From contig CM022677.1 in NCBI GenBank assembly GCA_012295275.1, forward strand, positions 12,017,723 through 12,081,722: a stretch of DNA of 64,000 nucleotides, written 5' to 3'. This document shows positions 36,954-47,045 of the stretch, one piece after another; within the stretch, counting starts at the first letter, position 1, and each line of letters starts with the position of its first letter. The stretch is from Chrysomallon squamiferum. Its lineage: Eukaryota > Mollusca > Gastropoda > Neomphalida > Peltospiridae. The translations under genes were made by a program, and so were the position numbers. The notes under the pieces are model-generated. The model was given only the letters and a program-made list of their open reading frames with translations, was not told the origin of the DNA and did not search any database.

Positions 36954-37275
36954 GTAAGTTAAACTTTACATAACATCACTTCAGAGCAAGTTAAACTTTA
37001 CATAACATCACTTCAGAGTAAGTTAAACTTTACATAACATCACTTCAGAGCAAGTTAAACTTTACATAACATCACTTCAGAGGAAGTTAAACTTTACATA
37101 ACATCACTTCAGAGGAAGTTAAACTTTACATAACATCACTTCAGAGGAAGTTAAACTTTACATAACATCACTTCAGAGTAAGTTAAACTTTACATAACAT
37201 CACTTCAGAGCAAGTTAAACTTTACATAGCATCACTTCAGAGGAAGTCAAACTTTACACAACATCACTTCAGAGT
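36952..37275. repeat. 32-bp minisatellite beginning at the splice donor of the ankyrin exon
   Basis: Ten units of AG(T/C/G)AAGTTAAAC + TTTACATAACATCACTTC start exactly at the exon-intron border, the first unit being the donor itself (CA/GTAAGTT). Copies with T at the third position keep GTAAGT; copies with C or G lose it. Each unit also ends in CTTCAG. Confidence 0.92.
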
Positions 37276-37440
37276 AAGTTAAATCTGTACACAACATATC
37301 ATTTATCTGCTTTATAGTAAGATGAGTATTTATTTAACATTATTTCACACTAAGTTAAATTTCTTTCTTTATATATTATCACTGAATCAAGCTGTTTCCT
37401 AGTAAATTAAATCTGTATCATTACTTAATATCATTTCATT

Positions 37441-37665
37441 TCATAATGCAATTTTATTAAGATTTATCTGCATCTTTATATCATTTCACAATGCTGTTTT
37501 AGTAAATTATATATATTTCTTTATATAACATCATTTCATAATGCAGTTTTATTAAGATATATCTGCATCTTTATATCATTTCACAATGCTGTTTTAGTAA
37601 ATTATATATATTTCTTTATATAACATCATTTCATAATGCAGTTTTATTAAGATATATCTATATAT
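37441..37665. repeat. 95-bp tandem repeat, about 2.4 copies, same intron
   Basis: TCATAATGCAGTTTTATTAA begins units at 37441 (one change), 37536 and 37631. Confidence 0.85.
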
Positions 37666-37921
37666 TTATATAACATCATTTCTTTATTCTGCCTCATGGT
37701 CAGCTATATCTATATCTTTATTAATCATCTCTTTCTCGTGCTGTTTAACAGCAAGATAAAGCTATATTTTTATATAACATGTCACTTCATCATGTGGTTT
37801 CACAATATGTTAAATGTGTATCTTTAAATTATCACATCACTATTCTCTTTAAAGCTATAATTATACTTTTATATAACACAGATACAAAATTGTGTCATTT
37901 CATGATTATTATGTTTTTCAG

Positions 37922-38078
37922 AGGCCAAGATGAAATTGTGAAAACCCTAACTGATAAAGATGCTGACATGAACAAAAAGAATAAAAAAGGACTGACACCA
38001 TGTCACTAAGCAGTGACTGCAGACAATGAAGAAATTGTGAAAATCCTCATTGACAAGGGTTGTGTTGTTAACACACAG
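37922..38078 (+). pseudogene. Ankyrin repeat exon with in-frame TAA
   Basis: Acceptor TATGTTTTTCAG and donor ACACAG/GTTATA. GQDEIVKTLTDKDADMNKKN, then KKGLTPCH, TAA (38007-38009), then AVTADNEEIVKILIDKGCVV. The stop replaces the leucine of the TPLHLAV motif, a single-base change from TTA or CTA. Frame and splice phase are otherwise kept. Confidence 0.85.
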
Positions 38079-38092
38079 GTTATATGTGTATT

Positions 38093-38097
<5 letters not shown>

Positions 38098-38179
<82 letters not shown>
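38098..38179. repeat. (AT)n-(AG)n microsatellite
   Basis: Directly follows the donor of the ankyrin exon. The frames on both strands are translated repeats. Confidence 0.97.
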
Positions 38180-38183
<4 letters not shown>

Positions 38184-38409
38184 AAATAAAATGACACAGT
38201 ATGTACAAATAACAACCCAGAAAGCTACCTAAATTTAAAAAATGCCCGTTTCTAATTATTATTCCTGTTTGCAAATTGTCCTTTGATACATTTATTCTTG
38301 TAGCTTTATAATGAAGTTTTAACTTCATATTGCATCTGTTAATTGTCAATTTATTGTGATTTATAAAATTATTTCTTAATCATATAATTTTACATATTTA
38401 TTTTCAAAA

Positions 38410-38587
38410 GTTGTGCAAACATTGAGTTTGTTCTGACAAAGGGTTAATGATGAAGACATGCCACTCCATGCTATGAACAACTACCCATCTGTGAGATGTT
38501 GATGAAGGTGAAGAAATTAAATGTGACATTTTCAACAGTGATGGAATGTCTGCTTTTCATGTGGCTGTAATAAATAATAAAGAAAAG
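38410..38587 (+). pseudogene. Degraded ankyrin exon
   Basis: Fragments CANIEFVLTKG, VNDEDMPLHAMNN and CDIFNSDGMSAFHVAVINNK are successive ankyrin pieces in three frames. A donor-like GTATGT follows at about 38588. At least two frameshifts are needed. Confidence 0.65.
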
Positions 38588-40353
38588 TATGTATAGCTTT
38601 CAGCTTCAAGTCAGTCAGCTGCCTTAATAAGAATTTTTAGAAAGATTTTATTATAATTATTATTATTATTATTATTATTATTATTTTAAACATAGCGTTA
38701 AGGTGATCTCTATAACGTATCATCATGAAACAAATATTAAACAACTTAGCTAATTAGAATATTAATTGTTCCTGAAACAAACCCTTTATAGTCTGTTTAT
38801 CACATATTGGCTGTACTTGAAGAACATTTTGAGTATGTGAACACTCTTTGCCTTTTATTTTTATTATATCATTGTCTTTCATGTAATCCTAGGTTTATAA
38901 CTTGTATATTGTAACCACAACCTGAAACCACATAACTTTAAAGTTGTACAATGATTTCTTAGAAATACAACTGAAAACAAGAACATTCTTAAAATGACTA
39001 AGAACAGCACCAGCTCCTTCAGTGAGGCATCTTGTTTGTTGTGAGATGTGAAGTGGATGATGGATCCTGGTGGTTGAGTCATGTTTGATGTCTGCAACTG
39101 AGTACGTTGCCACTGACAGTTATTCACTTTGGTCTAGAGTTCATGCAGCTAATAGCTATTGATTTGTTTAATTTTGCTAGGAACAAAGATTTATCTGTAT
39201 CTGTAATTCCCTGAGGCTAGAAAAATTTTGAATAATCTTCATAATTAGTAGCACTTGTCATATGCTGCTGCTATTAGACTGACTTAACATGGCCAAATTG
39301 TGAGGATAAATGTAAAAAGATTTCTGACATTCAGAGAAAACAAAGAAATAGAATGCTAAGGCAAAGACACAATATTCTAAATCAGTACAGATCTCTCAGG
39401 ATTCCAAAAATCTTTCAAGAAGCTCATTAGGCTCTCTAGATTTGATCCACTTTTGATGAAGTAGTTGTTAAATATAATCCAATGTTTTCAGAAAACTTCC
39501 CCCAAAACAGTAATATTATTACTGTCACAAATTCAAGGAAATCAAAAACAGAGTCTCCAAGAGAGTTTTCTTTCTTGTTAATGAAAATTTTCCCCAGAGT
39601 AAAATTGCATAAAATACTAAATTTATTGTCTGTAGTCATAAAACTATGTGTTCAGTTTATTTACCTCCTCACAAACATTTCAGTTTTAACCTTAAGGACA
39701 TTCAAGATCTTGTAGACCAACTCCTATTTATTCATAATACAATCAATTCTGTTCAAAGTAATTTGGAACATAGTAGATATCTATTATTGAGTAGAAACTG
39801 CTGCAAAGGTAGAATCCTTTTTTCTTTTCTTTTGGTAACTGACGTCACACCATCTTGAACTCAAATTCGTATATATTTCTCTTTTTTTTCAGATATTATT
39901 ATCGTTCATGTTGGTCCATGCTAAATACAATTCTTTTATATTTGACTACTGATGATCTAAAATTATATTTGTTTACATTGTTGTTGTTATCAAACATAAA
40001 GAAGAACGCAGATTACCTCATCTATATTTCAGTATCATTTTGTTTCTAATAATTTATAATTATTATTATTATTATCATCGTCAGCATTATTATTATTATT
40101 GTTGTTGTTATTTAAATTTAGTATTGATACTACTACTACCACAATACTACTACCAATAATAATAATAATCATCATCAACATTTAATTTATCTTTCTTTTT
40201 TATTTCAAAATTCTTTTCATTTGGACTGTAATTTGTATTATTTCTTTATCTTGTTACTATTTCAGTAATATTTTATTTTACAACATTTTATTATCTTTCT
40301 ATCTTTTTCTATAATTTATTTACTTAATTTATTTGTTTTATGTATTTTAAATA

Positions 40354-40400
<47 letters not shown>

Positions 40401-40960
40401 CTTCTTGTCTTTTATTCTTCTTGTTCCTGCTTATTCCTGTGTTATTCATATTTCTTCATTTGTTTTTATTTGTTTTCATTTTTGTGTTTTCATTAAAAAT
40501 TTATTTGATTGTTTATTTTTTTAACCTATTTACCATGATTATTGTTTCTTGTTATTTTTTCTACATTAGAATTTCTTCAAAATCTTCTTTTTCTTCTTGA
40601 CTGTTCCTCTTCTCTGTATTTATTTCAGTTATTTTAATGATAAGCAAGAGTTTTGAAATATACAATTTACTTATTATTTTTCAGTCTCCCAGTTTCTGTA
40701 CATACTTCTTATTATTCTTTCTTTTTCTGTTTTCATATTTTAAATTCGTAATTTTTATTTTAATGAATTTTATTGTTTATTTATTTATTTTTGTTTATTA
40801 TAATTTTTTTTTTTTTTTTGTTTTGAACTACTGACCATTCTTATTCTTTTTAATTTTCTTCTTCATTCTTTTTTGTTCTTATTCTTCATTGCCTAGTTTC
40901 TGCATATGTTACCATTATTTGTTATTTATTTATTTTTTTTTCCTTACATTACTTAAGTTA
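38588..40960. other. Non-coding interval with one exon-like block
   Basis: AT-rich DNA with (ATT)n at 38655-38686, (GT)n at 40356-40399, and a T-rich low-complexity stretch at 40100-40950. At 39680-39811 the plus strand has a coding-like frame (DIQDLVDQLLFIHNTINSVQ..SRNCCKG) ending near a GTAGAATCC, of helical character. I cannot assign it. Confidence 0.4.
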
Positions 40961-41553
40961 ACGTATATACTTGTGTATAAGTCTAATTTTTGGGAGACTA
41001 TATTAAGGTAATATTTTGGGGGCCGACTTATACATAGGTAATGCTTTTGTAGCTGTTGCTGAAGAGTCACCATTTTGACTATTTTTTGCTACGGGATGCA
41101 TCTAAAATAATTGCGGTCTTTCAGCTTTTCAAAAATATAATTTTATCGTATAAAATGTTTTGAAAAATTAAGTAACAAAACACAAATATGAATGTAAAAC
41201 ATGATATTCTTCCGTTTAATGACATAAAAATACATTTTAAAGAGAAAAAACCGTCAGTATTTGTTATGCCTTACGGCGTCTTGCAATGATTTAGGCTATA
41301 GCTCGTGTAATACATGCATTTACGTTATTATGGTATGTTCATGCAAGTTACAGCTCGTGCAAGTTATGTTACAGTAGGCGTACAATGTAGGCCTTCATGG
41401 CACTGTCACACTGGTCTAAAAATAGTGATGGTGCCTGGAGTCTACAGTCGACTTATACACAAGTAATACCTAATACCTAATATGACGCAATTTTTGGTCT
41501 TAAAATACACATCGACTTATACATAAGGTCGCCTTGTACACAAGTATATACGG
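40961..41553. mobile_element. TA-flanked MITE with ACGTATATACTTGTGTA termini
   Basis: The left end ACGTATATACTTGTGTATAA and the reverse-complemented right end CCGTATATACTTGTGTACAA form terminal inverted repeats. TA dinucleotides flank both ends (40959-40960, 41554-41555). Subterminal CGACTTATACAYAAG motifs recur near both ends. There is no transposase frame. This type of end is seen in non-autonomous DNA transposons; the superfamily is not assigned. Confidence 0.75.
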
Positions 41554-42214
41554 TATACTATTTCTTTTAGTTCTTGAGTTGTCTTTCTTTTATCATTTTA
41601 ATTTCTTTTGTTTTGTTCTTTTAATTTTGCTCTCCTGCTCATTTTATTTAAAGAATTAGAATTCTTATTTTTTATTATAATTGTATGTCTGTATATGTAT
41701 GTATTTATATTATTATTATTATTGTAATTTTTTTTTTTACAAGCTAGTTATAATTCTTTTTATTATTATATTTTTTCTTCATGTTTCTTTTTATTCAGTG
41801 GGGAGCAGACATTTTTTTTTATGTTTTAATAAAACAAGTGACCTAGTAATATCTCAGAAAATTGATATTTGATACTAGTGTAGATGTTCTGTCTTCCTTA
41901 TTCAAAACCTGTTTTCATTGATGATGTCGTATTTCTAGTGTTTGCCGAACAAACCCAAACAATAATGAAGTGTAAACTTGTATTGTCAATATATTTTGTT
42001 TTCTGAAAAGTATTATTATTAGTGATTTTTTTAGAACCAGTATTATTCTGATAACTTGTTTGTTACTATTAGTCTATTTTAAATAGTTACCAATGATTTG
42101 GATAGGTATTTGTATTTATATTCACTTAATGTTTTCTTTTAATTTCAAGGTCTGCCCTCTTTGTTTATATATATATCATTTTTTTCTTTCTATTTTTTTA
42201 TTTTATTTCCACAG

Positions 42215-42566
42215 AACTGAAAAAGAAACGGCAGTTGGCACCAGTATCACCAGTACCACCATTAGACTGAGACAAACTGACATCACCACACCAACCACTA
42301 AAAACTCAAACGCGTGTGCCAAGAAAGATCCAGGCACACTAGAAAAGAAACCACAAACACCACCACCCATTGCCAGAGGTATTTTGGTAAAAAAATAATG
42401 TCTAAGAAAGAAAGGGAACAGAAAATGTTTGATCATGTGATTCAACTGATTAATATTCTTGTGAAACTGGAATTTTTGTTGAAAGCAGCCAGACTAAGCT
42501 CAAATTGCCACAAGCTTTACAACTCAATCACTTAGTCAGATTTAAAAATCTTTGAAAAATATTCAG
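42215..42566 (+). pseudogene. Linker/helical exon of the LRR gene, frameshift and TAG
   Basis: Acceptor TATTTCCACAG and donor TATTCAG/GTAATT. The first part is Thr/Lys/Pro-rich (TSITSTTIRLRQTDITTP..KKPQTPPPIARGILVKK). One added A in the A7 run at about 42391 would fuse it to KKEREQKMFDHVIQLINILV. TAG interrupts at 42533-42535 before SDLKIFEKYSG. Confidence 0.55.
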
Positions 42567-43427
42567 GTAATTATGTCTGTAAATATGTCTTAGTCTATCT
42601 GTCTGTTTCTCTTTCTGTCTGCCTCCCTATTTATTTATTTTATTTCTATCTCTGCTTTTCTGTTTGTCTGTATTTCTTTCCTTGAAAATGTTCAGATAAA
42701 TATGTTTATCTTTCTTACTATGTCTCTACTTACAATATACTTATCTGTTTTTCTGTCTCTATCTTTATATATCATTTTTATTTGTTCCTAATTATCATGT
42801 TTTTAGTTTTCTTTCTTTTTTCTTCCTTTCTTTTCTTTATGTTTTTTAAAAATTATTTTGAAAGTTGTAATATTTTGAAGTATGACAAAGAAAGAAAATA
42901 TTATTTTTCTGTAAGTTCTCTTTTGATAGTTCTGAACATAAATAGCTTTAGAATCAGTAATTTAAATAATTTTAAATTTATTTATAGTTTTAATTTATAA
43001 AAATGCTCTTAAAACAAGTTTTAGTAGAAAGTTGATTATTTTTAGTTTATTTATTTTTATTTAATTATAAATCTTTCTGCCTATCTTGTGTCTATCTATT
43101 TGATGTATGTATCTATCTATCATTTATTTATTTTCTTATTATTTTTAATTTATTTAAACTTTAATCATACTGAATTACATAATATTCATGTTAATTATTA
43201 TCAACCTTTTCATTATTTTATGTAAAATTACAACCTACTGAATAATTTAGTGTGCTGTATTTTCATTATTTTTTTAACTAGGTTTTAAATTTATCAGGAA
43301 ACAGTTCTGGAACTGAGACTTTACGAGCTGTGTGTTTCGCAATGTGTTCTAACACAACAGTGATCTTCCTACAACTAGTACTGCTTTACTAATACTACAA
43401 ACTATTACCACTATTACTGCAACTAGT

Positions 43428-43640
43428 ATGATCACCACTAATACTACAACTATTACCATTATTACTACTCTATTATTAATATTACAACTATTACTACTCC
43501 TGGTACTATTAACACTAATACTACAACTACAAATTCTGCTGCTGCTGTTACTACTACAACTACTACTACTACTACTACTACAACTGCTACTGCTACTGCT
43601 GCTACTAGTTCTACTACTGGTATTACTACAACTGCTGTTG
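43428..43640. repeat. Low-complexity ACT/ATT triplet region
   Basis: Imperfect (ACT)n, (GCT)n and (ATT)n triplets. The poly-leucine frame across it is not a gene. Confidence 0.9.
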
Positions 43641-43733
43641 ATATTATTTTTACTGTTAAAACATTATGATTTCTTCTACTAACTATATTTTAATAATAAC
43701 AAGTAACTAAGTGTTAACAATTTGTATTAACAG

Positions 43734-43920
43734 TTTTTACTGCTAATACACACAACTTGAGTGTTCTGTTGCTAGCACTGTATAGTAAAAATGTTGTTGG
43801 TACACAGGAATATTTGGATGTGTCAAGTAATTCTTTAGGAAATGATTATTTCTCTCATTGTGTCAGTTCAGCTCTTAAAGAAAACACAACACTGAAAACT
43901 CTCAGTTTTATTCTTATTAT
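43734..43920 (+). CDS. LRR exon (EYLDVSSNSLGNDYF)
   Basis: Acceptor GTATTAACAG at 43733. HNLSVLLLALYSKNVVGTQE then YLDVSSNSLGNDYF and CVSSALKENTTLKTLSF is one complete RI-type LRR and parts of its neighbours. No clear donor is seen before the frame runs into ATT-rich sequence. Confidence 0.75.
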
Positions 43921-44063
43921 TATTTTAATCATGTAATTTTATTAACTTTTCTTTATCTGCCACTATTTTACTTTTCATAATAATTTCTCTATAATTTCAG
44001 AGCCACTGATATCTACTGTGATATTACATTTATTTATTTATTTATTTATTTATTTATTTTCAG

Positions 44064-44395
44064 AGCTATGAGTAGGCTCCACTGATTTGAAACTCCTCTC
44101 ATCGACTCTAGTAGAGAACACTGGACTCACAGAACTAGATCTGTCTAGTAATGGATTATCTGATAAAACTGCTCTCACTAAACACTGGACTCACAGAACT
44201 AGATCTGTCTAGTAATGGATTATCTGATAAAACTGCTCTCACTAAACACTGGACTCACAGAACTAGATCTGTCTAGTAATGGATTATCTGATAAAACTGC
44301 TCTGACTAAACACTGGACTCTCACAACTAGAAAGACAATGACAGAATGACATTACAGAATGATTTGGCCAGAACACTTTGCAACAAGTGGAAGGT
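44064..44395 (+). pseudogene. LRR exon containing three to four 64-bp tandem copies
   Basis: Acceptor TTATTTTCAG. The frame after a TGA reads LKLLSSTLVENTGLTELDLS then SNGLSDKTAL. The segment starting ACACTGGACTCACAGAACTA repeats at 44118, 44182, 44246 and, truncated, at 44310. Since 64 is not divisible by three, each copy is in a different frame and only the first reads as LRR. A donor-like AAG/GTATGA lies near 44392. Confidence 0.75.
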
Positions 44396-44842
44396 ATGAA
44401 TGTTATAATTAAATATTTTAACTAATTAAATCATTTGTTAGTATTTTAGTATTTCAAGTAGAATCCGTATTGTGTAATGTAATACTATAGTTTAAAATGT
44501 TTATTTACTTAATATTCTTAAACTGGACTTAAGCACAGTGTAAATAACAAATTGTATCAACTTACAGAATTATTCAAATATATTAAAACATATTTTTGTA
44601 ATCTCTTTTACTGATGTATTGCTATCTTAATCCTTTTATATCAAAGTTAAAAAATAATATTAAACTGATTGAAATTAAGAATATAAAAATATTTAATAAA
44701 TAATTTTTATTATTAATATTTTGTGGAAAAAATAAAACTCTTCTTGCTAAGACAGTGAAATGCAGTTAGAGCTGACAACAAAAATACTACTTGCACTTTA
44801 TTTTATGATTAGTTTATTAATGAATATCATATTTTGTTGTAG

Positions 44843-45010
44843 GATCCTAGACAACAGATTCAAGCTGCCTCAGCCAGCACTTCAGTTGAAAATGTTGTAA
44901 GATCCATTTTCAGAAAAGGTTCACTAGAGCACCAGAATGCCTTTACATCACAGTCTTCCCTGTCCAGAGAAAGCTCAACACTTTCAAGAGAAAATATGTC
45001 TGAAATTTAA
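44843..45010 (+). CDS. Terminal coding exon, intact copy
   Basis: Acceptor TTTTGTTGTAG at 44842, 55 open codons (DPRQQIQAASASTS.., RKGSLEHQNAF, SRENMSEI) and TAA at 45008-45010. It is the intact counterpart of the stop-containing inverted copy at 222-389. Homology continues into the 3' flank to about 45230. Confidence 0.7.
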   Translation, partial: DPRQQIQAASASTSVENVVRSIFRKGSLEHQNAFTSQSSLSRESSTLSRENMSEI

Positions 45011-45777
45011 TTTGAATTTCAAAAACTCAGTGATCTCCAAGAGACTGCATTGTCAATGTGATCAGAACATCCAGTGTACACATTGTACTTCATAGCAGCT
45101 TGCACTTTTTTAATATTTGTTGTGTTCATAGTTATTCTATTTTTATTGCTGAAAGAGGAATAGAGATTTATCACTGCTATGGAATGCCATTTTTCCAAAT
45201 AAGCTAAACTTAATGTATACATGTGGAAGTATAGGATTGAAAGATGGATGGATGATGAATAAGAGATATAAATGGATGAAGTAAAAAGGTTAGCCTGGTT
45301 AGAGATAGGGAGGGATGATACATTCACATAATATCCAAATAGAATAACTCACTGAATGTGACAAATGCTGGACGAATGAAAGAATAAATGAATAGAAGCA
45401 CGTGTAGTTGGATGAGCAGAAATGTGGTTAATTACAGGATGATATATTCATATATAAAATATATTGTGTGACAGCATAGAGTGTTGTGTGAGTACTTTAT
45501 AAAATGTCTGTGAAGACAAATCAGTATTTCACATACTCTTACTATTTGTACATTTAACAACCTCTAAATATCACTAATTACTCTTTAAAATAAATGACAA
45601 ATATTTACATTTTAAAAAGTGTAAATATTTAATAAAAAAAAAGATTTAAAAAACATTATAAAATAAATTAAAAGGTAATGATAATAAGAACAGAAATATA
45701 GTCTATTTTGACAAATAAATATTCAAAGAAAATGGGTATATATGCACAATGTGTGTTCAAGAGTGTGCGTGTATTTC

Positions 45778-46085
45778 TGAGAGTCAGACATACAGAGAGA
45801 TGTATATAATGAGAAGGATATATAATTAGTGAAATAGACTGACAGACACAGAGTCAGACATACAGGGAGATGTGTATAATGAGAAGAGTATATAATTAGT
45901 GAGATAGACTGACAGACACAGAGCCAGACATACAGAGAGATATGTATAATGAGAAGAGTATATAATTAGTGAGATAGATTGACAGACACAGTCAGACATA
46001 CAGAGAGATGTGTATAATGAGAAGGATATATAATTAGTGAGATAGACTGACAGACACAGAGCCAGACATACAGAGAGATGTGTAT
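45778..46085. repeat. About 70-bp tandem repeat, 4-5 copies
   Basis: GACAGACACAGAGTCAGACA blocks recur at 45841, 45911, 45981 and 46049, with GATGTGTATAATGAGAAG and TATATAATTAGTGA between them. Confidence 0.9.
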
Positions 46086-46784
46086 ATAATTATACAGACA
46101 GATACAGAGATATATAGAGAGCTAAGCTGATAGGCATATGTTTATGTGTAATAAAGTGTTAGTAAGTTCATGTGTTAGAGAGTGAGGATGGGTTTTTGTA
46201 CATGAGTAAGTGGATTACAGTGCTTATATTGGTATATGTATATTTTATAGATAGATGACTGAAGATAGATAGACATACTGGCAGGCAAGTAAATTCATTG
46301 GTAGAGAGACACAATAAGGACATTTTGGAGATAACATTAGTATGAATGAACATAGGGATAGAGCAGTGGACAGAAAGCTGTTTGTTTGGATTATCAATGA
46401 CATATTAATAGTAAAATAATTCCTATAAGCTAAGAATACTAAATATAGTTTTCAATATACTCAGTCTTTCAATGTAATTTCTTTTTACCATTCTGTATAT
46501 CAAAATATTAAAAATATTTCGGTATCCATGCAGCCATCATTTATTCCTAAATTTACTGTCATTTTTAAATACATTTTTTTTAAATCTAGTTTCAAAGTCC
46601 AGTAAAAATCTCTTTCTATAATCCTGCCTGTCTACATCAGAATCTCTCAGTTATACATTTGTACATATTTCTATCATCCTTTCTCTCTCAACATAACACA
46701 GCACACCATCCTGTACACATCTCATTGTCAGTTCTGTTTATCTATCCATCAGTTTATTCATCTCTACATCTATATGTGCCTGCT

Positions 46785-46824
<40 letters not shown>

Positions 46825-46918
46825 TTTGTCTCTACCTGCTCTCCGAGTTTCAATATTTCAATCTATGTCGCTCTGTCTGATTGTCTATCTATATAATGCT
46901 TCTATGTATATGCCTGTC

Positions 46919-46920
<2 letters not shown>

Positions 46921-47002
<82 letters not shown>

Positions 47003-47045
47003 CTCAATCTCTATCTCTCACACAAACACACACACACACTCACAC
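46921..47045. repeat. Composite (CT)n-(AT)n-(CA)n module, copy 1
   Basis: About 35 CT repeats, a short AT run, CTCAATCTCTATCTCTCACA and CA repeats lead directly into the 67-bp satellite. The same order recurs at 50150-50310. Confidence 0.9.

Larger units (their letters stand above)
33297..38587 (+). pseudogene. Mind-bomb-like MIB/ZZ/ankyrin gene with frame breaks
   Basis: Mind bomb proteins are E3 ligases that ubiquitinate Notch ligands. Exons run in the family's order: MIB/HERC2 domain 1 (33297-33480), ZZ zinc finger (34503-34671), MIB domain 2 (34847-34979 plus 35431-35600), a repeat region (35940-36080, 36410-36501), and ankyrin repeats (36805-36953, 37922-38078, 38410-38587). Most junctions keep canonical sites and matching phase. 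Breaks: TGA at 35520-35522 with a frame change, TAA at 38007-38009 inside an ankyrin motif, two or more frame changes after 38410, and no acceptor compatible with the ZZ exon. The C-terminal RING fingers are not found. It is either a pseudogene or a decaying tandem copy. LRR exons downstream could belong to the same or another unit. Confidence 0.75.
42215..45010 (+). pseudogene. LRR (NLR/ribonuclease-inhibitor type) gene, degraded
   Basis: Leucine-rich repeats of this type bind proteins in cytosolic immune and regulatory proteins. Exon blocks: 42215-42566 (Thr/Pro-rich linker then helical region), 43298-43393 (TLRAVCFAMCSNTTVIFLQL), 43734-43920 (LDVSSNSLGNDYF..ALKENTTLKTLSF), 44064-44330 (NTGLTELDLSSNGLSDKTAL) and terminal exon 44843-45010. 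The N-L-x-x-L-D-L-S-x-N-x-L pattern and spacing fit RI-like repeats. Breaks: a probable one-base loss in an A7 run near 42391, TAG at 42533-42535, TAA after the 43298 block, and a 64-bp tandem duplication that rotates the frame. Exon 42566 to 43298 joins in phase. It might instead be the 3' part of the mind-bomb-like gene upstream. Confidence 0.65.

Noticed and set aside
38879-39127. Two overlapping minus-strand ORFs
   Set aside because: No domain, no splice support, overlapping frames; considered chance.
43428-43682. Poly-leucine ORF
   Set aside because: Translated ACT/ATT triplet repeat.
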